Made by a program: the position numbers and the translations under genes. This document shows positions 52,812 to 62,359 of a stretch of 64,000 bases of DNA, one piece after another. Each line of letters begins with the position of its first letter. The stretch's first letter is position 1. Origin of the DNA: DYHD01 sp037445375 (GTDB lineage: Bacteria; Nitrospirota; Thermodesulfovibrionia; Thermodesulfovibrionales; Dissulfurispiraceae); contig JBBIKS010000006.1 in NCBI GenBank assembly GCA_037445375.1, forward strand, positions 1 through 64,000, in the 5' to 3' direction. The notes below the pieces were generated by a model. That model was not told where the DNA came from and searched no databases. It worked only from the letters and a program-made list of their open reading frames with translations.

Positions 52812-54740
52812 ATGAAAATCGGCACTATAAGCAATTATATCAATATTAAGACTATCATCATATTTACTATTCAGTTCTTCCTTATAGTTACTATATTAGG
52901 CTATCGCTCATGGAAAGATAGGGGCGATGAGTGCCTCAAATGCCATTCAGATATGCAAAAGATGACTAAGCTCGGCTATCCCCAGTTTTATATAACTCAG
53001 GAGATGATAGAAAGGGAAAGCAAACATCCCAATATTAGATGTCAGGAATGTCATCTTGGTAACGCACGAGCCAAAGACCCTGATGAGGCGCATAAGGGTA
53101 TGCTTGCAGTTCTTCTGGTCAGTGAAGAAGGGGAGCTTCTTAAGCGTAAAGATATTTACCCCAAGCCATTGATACCTGCTGGCAATGATAAAATCAGGGA
53201 GATGCTCCCGCAAGTCGAGTATGAAGGCGAACTTTATCCACATCCTGATGTTAGAAATGTTCTTTGGCATGACAGAGACCCAATAACCCTGAATTATGAC
53301 CCTGCCATAACCAAAAAAACATGCGGCAAATCAAACTGCCATCCTGCAGAAACAACCCAATTCCATAAAACCATCATGGCAACTAATTTCAGGCAGAGGA
53401 CTATGACCACATGGCTTGCGCCCTATGGTCCTCAAAATTGAGGGCCATCCTTTGCGGACATACCTCCGTCGGAGGTATTAAAAGATAAAGGATTCTCATT
53501 TAAAAACACTCAGGAGATAGCCAAAGAAATCAACCTCCCTTTTACAAATCAGCAGGCTGTTGCGAAACAAAAATTTTGCAATGCCTGCCATACAGGCTGT
53601 CTTGACTGCCATTATGAGCCTAGTAGAGATAAAGGTGTTCATAATTTCACCTCAAAACCAGCTTCCCAGACATGCGGAGGTTATGGGAGAAATACGAGCA
53701 TGTGCCATGCCGGCTCTTTGCACAGCAGAAGGGGAGGCACATATGTCGGAGGGGATTATTCGCTCCCAACTGGCATGAAAGCTGACACCCATTATAAAAA
53801 GAACATTCATTGCATTGACTGCCATTTAACCGGTCCAAAGGGTATGGGTGATATGCAGAGAAAGGCAAGCTGTCAGGACTGCCATATAGAAATCGAGGCT
53901 GCACACTCAAAGAGTGTCCATAAAAATCTTGATTGTGCAGCTTGCCACATAAATGAACTCGGAGGCTATCAGATTGTTGTATATGGTCCCGGCATGGTCG
54001 CTGGCAAGCCAAACCCTTTTAAAAAATACTCGCTATATCATGGCATCCAAAGCCCGCCGATAATTATGAAGGACCAAAAGGGCAAGTGGATGGCGGTAAA
54101 GGTATTTCCGCACTCAGTGGGCAATTTTAAACAAGATGTAAAGTCATCAGAAAGCGTAATGTTCCGATGGAAAGATAGCGATATAAAAGACCCTTATTAC
54201 ATCATTGGAACTCACAGTATTGGCTCAAATGATAAGCATCTTTTATGGCTTGAGATACAACATGTCTCTCATCCGTATGGCAAGGGAAGGACATGCGAAA
54301 GCTGCCACAGCGAGAAACAAATCTCTATATCAAGATGGGAGTACGAGGATGATCAGGGTGTTAAAGAGCCTTTCAAAGGCGGATACAAGATTATTGCTGA
54401 CAAGTATGGTCTAAAGATAACTGACATGCAAAATACTAACCCGATAGTTTTGGCTGACGGCTATAAGTTAGAAGACTTTGCCTCATGGCTTTTCCTGAAA
54501 GACAAATGGCAAATGCATGGGGATTTTTCAATAACTACGGATAAGGATAAATATAATAAATATCTGAATCTTTCAAAAAAGATCAGCAATGAACTAAAAA
54601 ACCTTGATAAGGAAATTAAAGGCAAAGACAAAAAGATTCAAAGGAAATACCTTGAAATGAGAGGCATTGTGCTTCATAATGAAGATGGGGCAGTTGAACT
54701 GATTAAGGATTTTAAGCATAAGGAGAGCAGCTCAAAATAG
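52812..54740 (+). CDS. Selenocysteine-containing multiheme cytochrome c
   Basis: 642 residues if the in-frame TGA at codon 210 (53439-53441) is read as selenocysteine. The same frame runs unbroken on both sides and carries heme motifs throughout. An N-terminal hydrophobic segment (14-31) exports or anchors it, so hemes are on the periplasmic side. Eight CXXCH motifs start at residues 41, 77, 256, 263, 334, 354, 375 and 495; CGKSNCH (171) is CX4CH and C288-X9-CH is a possible further site. Sec210 lies in APYGPQN-U-GPSFADIPP between hemes 3 and 4. A SECIS-like hairpin follows the TGA and selA is in the window. Substrate is unknown; a heme ligand or redox centre role for Sec is inference. If not Sec, the gene is a nonsense pseudogene. 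Confidence 0.85.
53439..53478 (+). promoter_or_regulatory. SECIS element for UGA recoding
   Basis: TGA at 53439-53441; then ATACCTCC (53460-53467) pairs perfectly with GGAGGTAT (53471-53478) around a 3-nt loop GTC. The loop begins 26 nt after the UGA and its first base is G, both within the bacterial SECIS rules (loop 16-37 nt from UGA, G in the first two loop positions). The stem also codes IPPSEV in the reading frame. Confidence 0.82.
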
Positions 54741-54754
54741 CACTTTCCTCTTTT

Positions 54755-55597
54755 TTATAAATTGAATGTTTTTATAATCTCTCTTCTTGCCTGTCCGATA
54801 GTGAGCGGTATTTTTTCAAAAGGCATTTTGTCTTCGTTTTTAAGCTTGTAAATGAGTTCTGCAATCTGAGGAAGCCGGAGTTTAACACGCATCATATCAG
54901 CCGGTGCTGTAAAGACTTCTTCAGGTGTTCCGCCCCTGATGATCTCACCTTTACTCAGTATATAAAGCCTGTCAAGAAACAGGGGGACAAGGTCAATGCT
55001 GTGAGTAGCCATGACTATGGTCAAGCCGTTTTCCTTATTAAGTTTCATCAGTAAGTCCATCATTTTATATTCACCCATCGGGTCTAACCCAGCAGTCGGT
55101 TCGTCAAGAAGCACTATCTCATGTCCCATTGAGAGCAGCCCGGCAATACAAATCCTCTTTTTCTGCCCATAGCTAAGATTCTGAATAGGTTTTGTCTCAT
55201 ATCCATCCATCTCGACAGCCTTGAGAGCATCTCTGACTCTTTCTGTTACTTCTTTTTCATTGAAGCCCATATTTATTGGTCCAAATGAGACATCTTCTAC
55301 AACAGTTGGAGCAAACAATTGCTCATCGGGGTTTTGGAAAATAAGCCCCATTTTTTTATAAATTTCTTTGGGTGAGAGTTTTCTTATATCCATCCCGTCG
55401 AGGAATACATTGCCGGTAAAATCCTTATAGAGTCCATCCATAATCTTAAGTAGAGTTGTTTTTCCAGAGCCGTTTGAACCTATGATGCCGATAAAATCCC
55501 CCTTCTTTATATTCAAGGATATATCGGAAAGTGCAGTGGTGCCGTCGGGATATTTGAAAGAACTGATGTTTACTGATAATCGGGTTAAATCTTCCAT
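54755..55597 (-). CDS. cbiO: Cobalt ECF transporter ATPase CbiO
   Basis: 280 residues. ABC ATPase of the CbiMNQO cobalt importer. Walker A GSNGSGKTTL, signature LSYGQKKR, Walker B VLLDEPTAGLDP, and H-loop ATHSIDL are all present. It overlaps cbiQ by 13 bp and is the last gene of the cob transcription unit. Confidence 0.94.
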   Translation of the reverse strand: MEDLTRLSVNISSFKYPDGTTALSDISLNIKKGDFIGIIGSNGSGKTTLLKIMDGLYKDFTGNVFLDGMDIRKLSPKEIYKKMGLIFQNPDEQLFAPTVVEDVSFGPINMGFNEKEVTERVRDALKAVEMDGYETKPIQNLSYGQKKRICIAGLLSMGHEIVLLDEPTAGLDPMGEYKMMDLLMKLNKENGLTIVMATHSIDLVPLFLDRLYILSKGEIIRGGTPEEVFTAPADMMRVKLRLPQIAELIYKLKNEDKMPFEKIPLTIGQARREIIKTFNL

Positions 55598-56337
55598 ATC
55601 ACTCCGAGGGTTGTTATAAATAGAATAGAAATTATGATTTCCTTATATTTAAGGGAGTTCTGTTTCAAAAAAGGCATGTTGCCGTTATATCCTCGCTGGA
55701 TCATTGCTGTGGTAGTTTTCTGGCTATGGTCAAATGCCTTGAGCACGAGCGTTCCAACAAGGGTGGAAAATGAACTTATTCCTCTTTTGATGCCTGAATA
55801 GCCGAGCCGATTTTTCTGTGCGTTATAAATAACCATAGCATCATCCAAAAGGATGAATATATATCTGTAAGCAAACATCATTATCTCAATAAGTGTTTTA
55901 GGTATCCTGAACCAAGAAAGCCCCGCCATTATCTCAGTAAAAGGAGTTGAGAGTCCAAGAACAATAATAACCGAGACAGCGGCCAAAATCCTGAGGGCAA
56001 GCATAAGCCCTTCTATGAAACCGTCTTTATAACCGCTTAATGTCAGGACTTTTAACTCTATAGAAAATAAGGGATCGGTTCCTGAAAAGAAGAGCTTCAA
56101 GATTAATAAAATTAGAGCAATAAATGCAGGCTCTGAATATCTGAGAAGAACGACTTTTATCGGAACCCTCATCGCTATACAAAAAGCTATGCTTATAAGA
56201 ATTATTATGACAGGAAATATGAAGCCTTTATAGCTTAGAATAAGCAGAAGGCTGAAGACAGCTACTAATATCTTTATTCTTGCATCAAATTTTGCAAGAA
56301 AATGTCCCTTTTTTAAATCTCTAAATAAAAATTCCAT
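55585..56337 (-). CDS. cbiQ: Cobalt ECF transporter membrane protein CbiQ
   Basis: 250 residues with about five to six membrane helices; the coupling segment with the short Ala/Gly-Arg-type motif (RGYNG) contacts CbiO. Named by position and topology. It is separated from cbiN by a 232-bp gap with a repeat. Confidence 0.9.
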   Translation of the reverse strand: MEFLFRDLKKGHFLAKFDARIKILVAVFSLLLILSYKGFIFPVIIILISIAFCIAMRVPIKVVLLRYSEPAFIALILLILKLFFSGTDPLFSIELKVLTLSGYKDGFIEGLMLALRILAAVSVIIVLGLSTPFTEIMAGLSWFRIPKTLIEIMMFAYRYIFILLDDAMVIYNAQKNRLGYSGIKRGISSFSTLVGTLVLKAFDHSQKTTTAMIQRGYNGNMPFLKQNSLKYKEIIISILFITTLGVIWKI

Positions 56338-56515
56338 AATGTTTAGACGCCATAAATGGACATAGTAAAGTTTTCATTTTCAGTAAAGCAAGAAATCCTG
56401 CCATTGCATGAAAAAGATTTCTCACACCTGATTGGTGTTCGCAATGACTCATTTATCAATAAGATCGTAGTTCTATGTCTATTTTTAGGAGGCAGAGTCT
56501 CTTTAAAAATTATTT

Positions 56516-56560
56516 TTTTGTCACCCTGAGCCTTTCGATAAGCTCTGGATATGCCTGTCG
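56516..56560. repeat. Partial dispersed repeat between cbiQ and cbiN
   Basis: TTTTTTTGTCACCCTGAGCC and CGATAAGCTCTGGATATGCC match the long-subtype repeat (13101, 28345) but lack its ends. The gap 56338-56569 contains no gene that I trust. Confidence 0.55.
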
Positions 56561-56569
56561 AGCCCAATA

Positions 56570-56910
56570 TCAAGCTATTTCTTTATTTTCTCTGTGGTTA
56601 ATTGCTTTACTGCCTTTATGTTCAATTAATACCCTCCAGTAATAGCCTGCCGCAAATCCCCCGATTGCTCCCGCTGTCAAAAAGACAAAAAGGAGCAAAT
56701 CTCCCTGATCGGTATTAATAAAGGGTTCTTTTGGTTCAATTCCAAACTCTTTAGCAAATTTTTCGATAACCGATTCATCAACACCTGTCCACTTTTCTGA
56801 AGCAAAAGCTGAAGGCTGAAGACTGACAAGGAACAACAGAGCAGTCGAGCAGCAGAGCAGCCAGAAAATTACTCTATAACTTTGAATTTTAAATTTTGAA
56901 TTTTGAATTT

Positions 56911-56914
<4 letters not shown>
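56570..56914 (-). CDS. cbiN: Cobalt transport protein CbiN
   Basis: 114 residues: signal-like N-terminal helix (about 12-32), short periplasmic loop (DESVIEKFAKEFGIEPKEPF), second helix (about 82-102). CbiN is the accessory subunit of cobalt importers. The first residues come from a short TTTGAATTTTAAATT repeat, so the true start may be a little later. It overlaps cbiM by 4 bp. Confidence 0.82.
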
Positions 56915-57720
<806 letters not shown>

Positions 57721-57748
57721 ATCTCCTCCAGATTTTTGGATCTTGAAT

Positions 57749-58750
57749 TTATTTTTCAGCCATTTTCAATAAGGCATTTACGATTGCTACTGCTACAGCC
57801 GTGCCACCTTTTCTGCTATGATTGGTTATAAAAGGAAATCGCTGGGCTGAAAGGAGCATCTTTGATTCGATAGCATTTACAAAGCCCACAGGCACCCCAA
57901 TAACGAGAGGCTCACCCCCCCTTGAAGCCCCCGAAGGGGAGGTAAATAATTCTATTACCCTCAATAAGGCTGTCGGTGCATTGCCAATGGCTATGATCCC
58001 AATATTGTTGTTATTAATTAGTGCTTCCTCGATGCCCCTTTCGGCTTTCGTTTTTTGTTCACCTTCTTTGTCTTGAAAATTTTGAATATTGCAAATCACC
58101 TTTCCGCCCCATTCGTTGAGAAGTTTCTTGTTTATGCCAGTTTTGACCATTTCCACATCAGTAAGGATATCCCTGCCGGCTTTGATTGCATTAATCCCTG
58201 CACTTATGGCATTAGGATGGAAGACCATTGTTTTTTTGAACTCAAAATCAGCGGTTGCATGGATGACCCTTTTTATAATTGGCAGTTGTTCAATGGGAAT
58301 GCCGCTAAAATCGTCCTCCTCACCGATAATCTCAAAGCTCTTCTTTTCAATATTGCCTCCCTTTATGCCGTTGATAGAATTGACTCTATCGAGGATTATC
58401 TCGACAAGTTTTTCATGCACACCCAGAGGTTCTGAATAATAGAAATCTACATTTGGATATATACTCCTTGCTTCGTCAATTATCTCTGGTATATCTTTGG
58501 TCACATGCATACCCGAGCTTAAAAAAAACGGATGAATTATGAGCCTTTCTGCCCCGCTATTAACACATTCTTTTATTGTTGACATAAGATCAGGCTCTAC
58601 GAACTGAAGATAGGCAATCCTAACGCAATCGCCTGTGCATGAGGGATGAATAGCCTGATGGAGAAGTTTCCCAATTGCTTCGATATTATTAGCTTCTTTT
58701 TTAGGACTGCCATGCCCTATAAGCAGGATTCTATCTCTATCTTTAGACAT
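57749..58750 (-). CDS. CbiX-CbiC fusion (cobalt chelatase and precorrin-8X methylmutase)
   Basis: 333 residues in two parts. Residues 1-125 are a CbiX-type chelatase: GHGSPKKEANN and HPFFLSSGMHVTKDIP bind and insert cobalt. From about 150 on is CbiC, the enzyme that moves a methyl group in cobyrinic acid synthesis: IKRVIHATADFEF, GINKKLL and VPVGFVNAIES are its motifs. An insert around FTSPSGASRGGEPL, encoded by a repeat-like GC-rich hairpin, is not normal for CbiC. It lies 2 bp from cbiA. Confidence 0.88.
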   Translation of the reverse strand: MSKDRDRILLIGHGSPKKEANNIEAIGKLLHQAIHPSCTGDCVRIAYLQFVEPDLMSTIKECVNSGAERLIIHPFFLSSGMHVTKDIPEIIDEARSIYPNVDFYYSEPLGVHEKLVEIILDRVNSINGIKGGNIEKKSFEIIGEEDDFSGIPIEQLPIIKRVIHATADFEFKKTMVFHPNAISAGINAIKAGRDILTDVEMVKTGINKKLLNEWGGKVICNIQNFQDKEGEQKTKAERGIEEALINNNNIGIIAIGNAPTALLRVIELFTSPSGASRGGEPLVIGVPVGFVNAIESKMLLSAQRFPFITNHSRKGGTAVAVAIVNALLKMAEK

Positions 58751-58752
58751 TA

Positions 58753-60291
58753 TTAATGACTCCTTATAATGAAATTTATAAAAATATCAGCTGTTTGTGG
58801 ATTGCTGCCGAAATGAATGTGTATATAACTGGCAAAGGTGTTTTTATATAAAAAACCTTCATTCTCCTGTAACTCACCGCTGCTACTCCTGATTGAATAA
58901 ATTTTGTTAATGATACCTCCTCTTGCCGATGAAGACATTCCCGATTCTACGACTCCGCTTCGCTCAGTCCGTAAATCTTGGACGGTCCCCTCCACTTGAC
59001 CCTTAACTATCTCAGAATAATGAAACTCATGACCTCTCAGAATGCTGCCTTTATAGCCAAGCAGGCAGTCTTCAATCAACTGAACTTCCCTGTAACCCAA
59101 GCGTGAGAGTTTGTCTCTCATCTGTGTTTCAAAAGGAAAGACGCCAGCCATCGCATAATATCCCCCATTATTACCCATCCCTAACCCCTCCAAAGAGGTG
59201 TAATATATCCCCTGAGACAGATACATAAGCCCGCCGCATTCAGCATACAAGGGTTTGCCGGAGTCAGACCATTCATAGATTGCTTTGAGCATCGAGTGGT
59301 TTTTTGATAGTCTTTCGGCGTAAAGCTCAGGGTAGCCACCACCAAGATAAATGGCGTCAATACCATCTGGCAATGAGGAGTCTTCAAGCGGGCTGAAATG
59401 AACAATTTCTGCACAGGCATTCCTGAACATATCGAGGTTGTCTTCGTAATAAAAACAAAAAGCCTTATCATATGCAACAGCTACTCTCTTAAATTGCGGC
59501 TGGCAGTTTGCCATTTCAAGGGATTTTATATCTGTTGAAGCCTTTGAAATCCGAGTCTCAGGCTTTTTGACCTCACTGCATGAAATTATGTCTTTTACAT
59601 TAATGTGTTTGAGCACAGCATCTGCGAGCTTATTTATATTTTTTTCCGTGACAGGGTTTTCTTCGGCAACAGTAAGCCCTAAATGTCTGTGAGGAATCTC
59701 AAAATTGATGTCACGGCTTAAATACCCCAAAACCGGGACTTCCTGAACACCATTTTTTAGTCTTTCATAATGTCTTTCCGATGCCACACGATTGAAGATA
59801 ACACCTGTAATAAGCGTGGAAGTGCGGAAGTGTAGAAGTGCGGAAGTCTCTTGAACGTTTTCTGTCGCTCTGCTCCTATGTCGATTTGTCGCACTATATT
59901 CCACAAAGCCCTTTACAAGAGCGCCTGCACTCTCAGCCATGCCATAAGCATCTGCAACAAGAATAACCGGCAGGTTCAGGAGTTCTGCTATAGATGCGGT
60001 GCTGAATTGCCCATCATACATCCCCATTACGCCTTCTATTACGGATATATCGGCTCTCTCAGAGTATTTATAAAAGCATTCTCTCACATAATCCTCCCCG
60101 CACATCCATATATCCAGATTTCTCGAGGGAACTCCGGTTATCAATCTGTGAAGACCTGCATCAATAAAGTCTGGACCACATTTAAAGGGTTGAACCTTAA
60201 GCCCCATTGCCTGAAACGCCGCCATTAGCCCCAATGCTACGGTTGTCTTGCCGCATCCGCTGTGTGTGCCTGCGACGATTACTGCGCGCAT
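58753..60291 (-). CDS. cbiA: Cobyrinate a,c-diamide synthase CbiA
   Basis: 512 residues, about 50 longer than usual. P-loop GTHSGCGKTTVALG, then the glutaminase domain with YLGGGYPEL and YAECGGLMYL (nucleophile Cys). The extra length is in low-complexity inserts (about 135-160 and near 460-480) whose DNA is repetitive (GGAAGTG-type units near 59815-59855). It amidates cobyrinate in the anaerobic B12 path. It overlaps cobD by 13 bp. Confidence 0.9.
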   Translation of the reverse strand: MRAVIVAGTHSGCGKTTVALGLMAAFQAMGLKVQPFKCGPDFIDAGLHRLITGVPSRNLDIWMCGEDYVRECFYKYSERADISVIEGVMGMYDGQFSTASIAELLNLPVILVADAYGMAESAGALVKGFVEYSATNRHRSRATENVQETSALLHFRTSTLITGVIFNRVASERHYERLKNGVQEVPVLGYLSRDINFEIPHRHLGLTVAEENPVTEKNINKLADAVLKHINVKDIISCSEVKKPETRISKASTDIKSLEMANCQPQFKRVAVAYDKAFCFYYEDNLDMFRNACAEIVHFSPLEDSSLPDGIDAIYLGGGYPELYAERLSKNHSMLKAIYEWSDSGKPLYAECGGLMYLSQGIYYTSLEGLGMGNNGGYYAMAGVFPFETQMRDKLSRLGYREVQLIEDCLLGYKGSILRGHEFHYSEIVKGQVEGTVQDLRTERSGVVESGMSSSARGGIINKIYSIRSSSGELQENEGFLYKNTFASYIHIHFGSNPQTADIFINFIIRSH

Positions 60292-61343
60292 AGATTAGAT
60301 AACTCCTTGAATAATCTATTAATATCTTGAGGTGACTTTACAGCCACCCTTATATATGTCTTGTCGAGACCCCTGAAATTTTTACAGTTTCTTACCAATA
60401 TATATGATTTATGGAGGCATGAGATGATTTGCTGGGCATTTATTATGCTTATGAGATAGTAATTTATTTCAGATGGTATAAATTCAATTGAAAGCCCCTT
60501 TAGTCCTTGCTCCATCAAGATCTTCCCCTCTGAGACTATTCTGTATGTCTCTTTTTTGTAATCGGTGTCCTTTAGGGCAGCTATACCTGCATTTTGAGCA
60601 ATTGTGCTTACTGTCCATGGTTCCTTATTTTGGAGAATTTTTTCGACTATGGACTGATGAAAAACCCCGAAACCGAGCCTTAAAGCAGACAGGGCATAGA
60701 ACTTTGTCAATGACCTTAAAACGATAAGGTAAGGATTATTTTGAACCTCTTTTATGATAGAGCGTCCCGGCAGAAAATCAATAAATGCCTCATCTATAAC
60801 CAGATAACATTTGAATCGTCTCGCTGCATCAGCTATTTGAAGAAGGTCATCAGTTTTTATTAATCTGCCAGTTGGATTATTTGGATTACAGATGAAAGCC
60901 ATTTCGTATCCATTCATGTTGTTTATGAATTTATCGGAATCGAGGTCAAAGCTATCTTTTCTGTTCAAAAAAAAGTGTTTTATCTGTGCACCTGTAGCAA
61001 TGCACGCCCTTTCATATTCAGAGAATGTTGGAGCAGAAATTATCACGGTTTTTGGTTTCAATGCCCTTGCACACAGATAGATCAACTCGGTGCTTCCGTT
61101 GCCACAAATAATGGATTCTGAATCAATGCCGTGATATGCGGAAAGTGCATCTCTTAGCTTCTTTGCTTCGGGGTCGGGATAATGATACATTGAGCTCTTG
61201 ATGCCCTGTATCTCATGTATAACTGATAAGGGCAGTCCAAGCGGGTTAATGGATGCACTGAAGTCAATTATCCAGCTTTCGGAAATGTTGAATTTCTCTG
61301 CATATCTGTATATATTTCCGCCGTGTTCTATCATCTCATCCAT
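60279..61343 (-). CDS. cobD: L-threonine-O-3-phosphate decarboxylase CobD
   Basis: 354 residues, PLP aminotransferase-fold enzyme that makes aminopropanol phosphate for the B12 lower-ligand linker. Motifs: HGGNIYRYA, FSASINPLG, AFICNPNNPTG, and SLTKFYALSALRLG with the PLP lysine. It sits 2 bp from cbiB; both act late in the pathway. Confidence 0.92.
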   Translation of the reverse strand: MDEMIEHGGNIYRYAEKFNISESWIIDFSASINPLGLPLSVIHEIQGIKSSMYHYPDPEAKKLRDALSAYHGIDSESIICGNGSTELIYLCARALKPKTVIISAPTFSEYERACIATGAQIKHFFLNRKDSFDLDSDKFINNMNGYEMAFICNPNNPTGRLIKTDDLLQIADAARRFKCYLVIDEAFIDFLPGRSIIKEVQNNPYLIVLRSLTKFYALSALRLGFGVFHQSIVEKILQNKEPWTVSTIAQNAGIAALKDTDYKKETYRIVSEGKILMEQGLKGLSIEFIPSEINYYLISIINAQQIISCLHKSYILVRNCKNFRGLDKTYIRVAVKSPQDINRLFKELSNLCAQ

Positions 61344-61345
61344 CC

Positions 61346-62359
61346 TTATTTAATATAAAGAAAATACAGCACAACTGATGCAATAGCAGCGCCAAATACC
61401 GCAGAACACGAAACCACTCTCAACGCCACCCTCGCGGCTGTTATATAGTTTTGATGCCTCGCTTCTCCAATATAAGGCTTTTTAACCAAAATCCCGCCAT
61501 AGTATGATGGACCTCCAAGTCTCACTCCCAGTCCGCCTGCCATTGCAGCTTCCGGTATGCCGCTGTTTGGGCTTGTATGGTTTCCGCCATCCCTCAGCAT
61601 AATCTGCAATGATATACGGGCAATCGGGATTGAGCGAAAAACGATGAGAAATGCGATAACGATGAGTATGCCCGTAATTCTTGCTGGAATATAATTCACA
61701 TAATCATCTAAACGTGCTGATGCCCATCCGAAATTTATATATTTCTCATTCTTATATCCAACCATTGAATCCAGAGTATTGATTGCCTTATATGCCATAG
61801 CAACAGGAATGCCCCCGATGGTGAGATAAAAAATTGGAGCTATAACGCCATCTGAGAGGTTTTCGGAAATAGACTCTATGGCTGCCTTGATAATATCTTC
61901 TTCTGAGAGATTCTGGGTATCTCTGCCTACTATCATACTTAATTTTGACCTCGCATCTTTGATATTACCTGACTGAACTGCGTCAATAACCCGCTTCACA
62001 GAGCGCATTAATTCGCCGGTTGCAATTGTGACAGCGGTCAAATAAATAAGAAATACAGAGCTGAAAAAAATAACGATACCTGTTGAAAAAGCCTGAACTA
62101 TCTTGATTATCATAAGAGTTATAAGAAAGACTGGGATAACTATAAGAGCTACAAGTAAAATACCTGCAATTTTTTCACCCTTGGTTGTCTTAAAAAATCT
62201 CCTCAAAAGGTTTTCAGTCTTACTAATTGCAGCTCCGATTAATCTGACAGGGTGAGGCAGCCAGCGGGGATCGCCGAGTGCAAGGTCAATAAAGAAAGCT
62301 ATAATAAAAAAAGCAGGCGGAAGACTAAAAACTGATAGTGGGATCAAACCAATTATCAT
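61346..62359 (-). CDS. cbiB: Adenosylcobinamide-phosphate synthase CbiB
   Basis: 337 residues, four or five membrane helices. DLALGDPRWLPHPVRLIG is the diagnostic start; ISENLSDGVIAPIFY and PSYYGG further define CbiB. It attaches the aminopropanol phosphate to cobyrate. It overlaps cbiP by 4 bp. Confidence 0.94.
   Translation of the reverse strand: MIIGLIPLSVFSLPPAFFIIAFFIDLALGDPRWLPHPVRLIGAAISKTENLLRRFFKTTKGEKIAGILLVALIVIPVFLITLMIIKIVQAFSTGIVIFFSSVFLIYLTAVTIATGELMRSVKRVIDAVQSGNIKDARSKLSMIVGRDTQNLSEEDIIKAAIESISENLSDGVIAPIFYLTIGGIPVAMAYKAINTLDSMVGYKNEKYINFGWASARLDDYVNYIPARITGILIVIAFLIVFRSIPIARISLQIMLRDGGNHTSPNSGIPEAAMAGGLGVRLGGPSYYGGILVKKPYIGEARHQNYITAARVALRVVSCSAVFGAAIASVVLYFLYIK

Noticed and set aside
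53700..54740. Downstream cytochrome half as an independent gene from the ATG at 53700
   Set aside because: No ribosome site precedes it, it would begin inside a heme site, and the reading frame is open back through the TGA.
56343..56573. 76-codon minus-strand frame between cbiQ and cbiN
   Set aside because: Most of it is translated repeat DNA; cbiN starts elsewhere.
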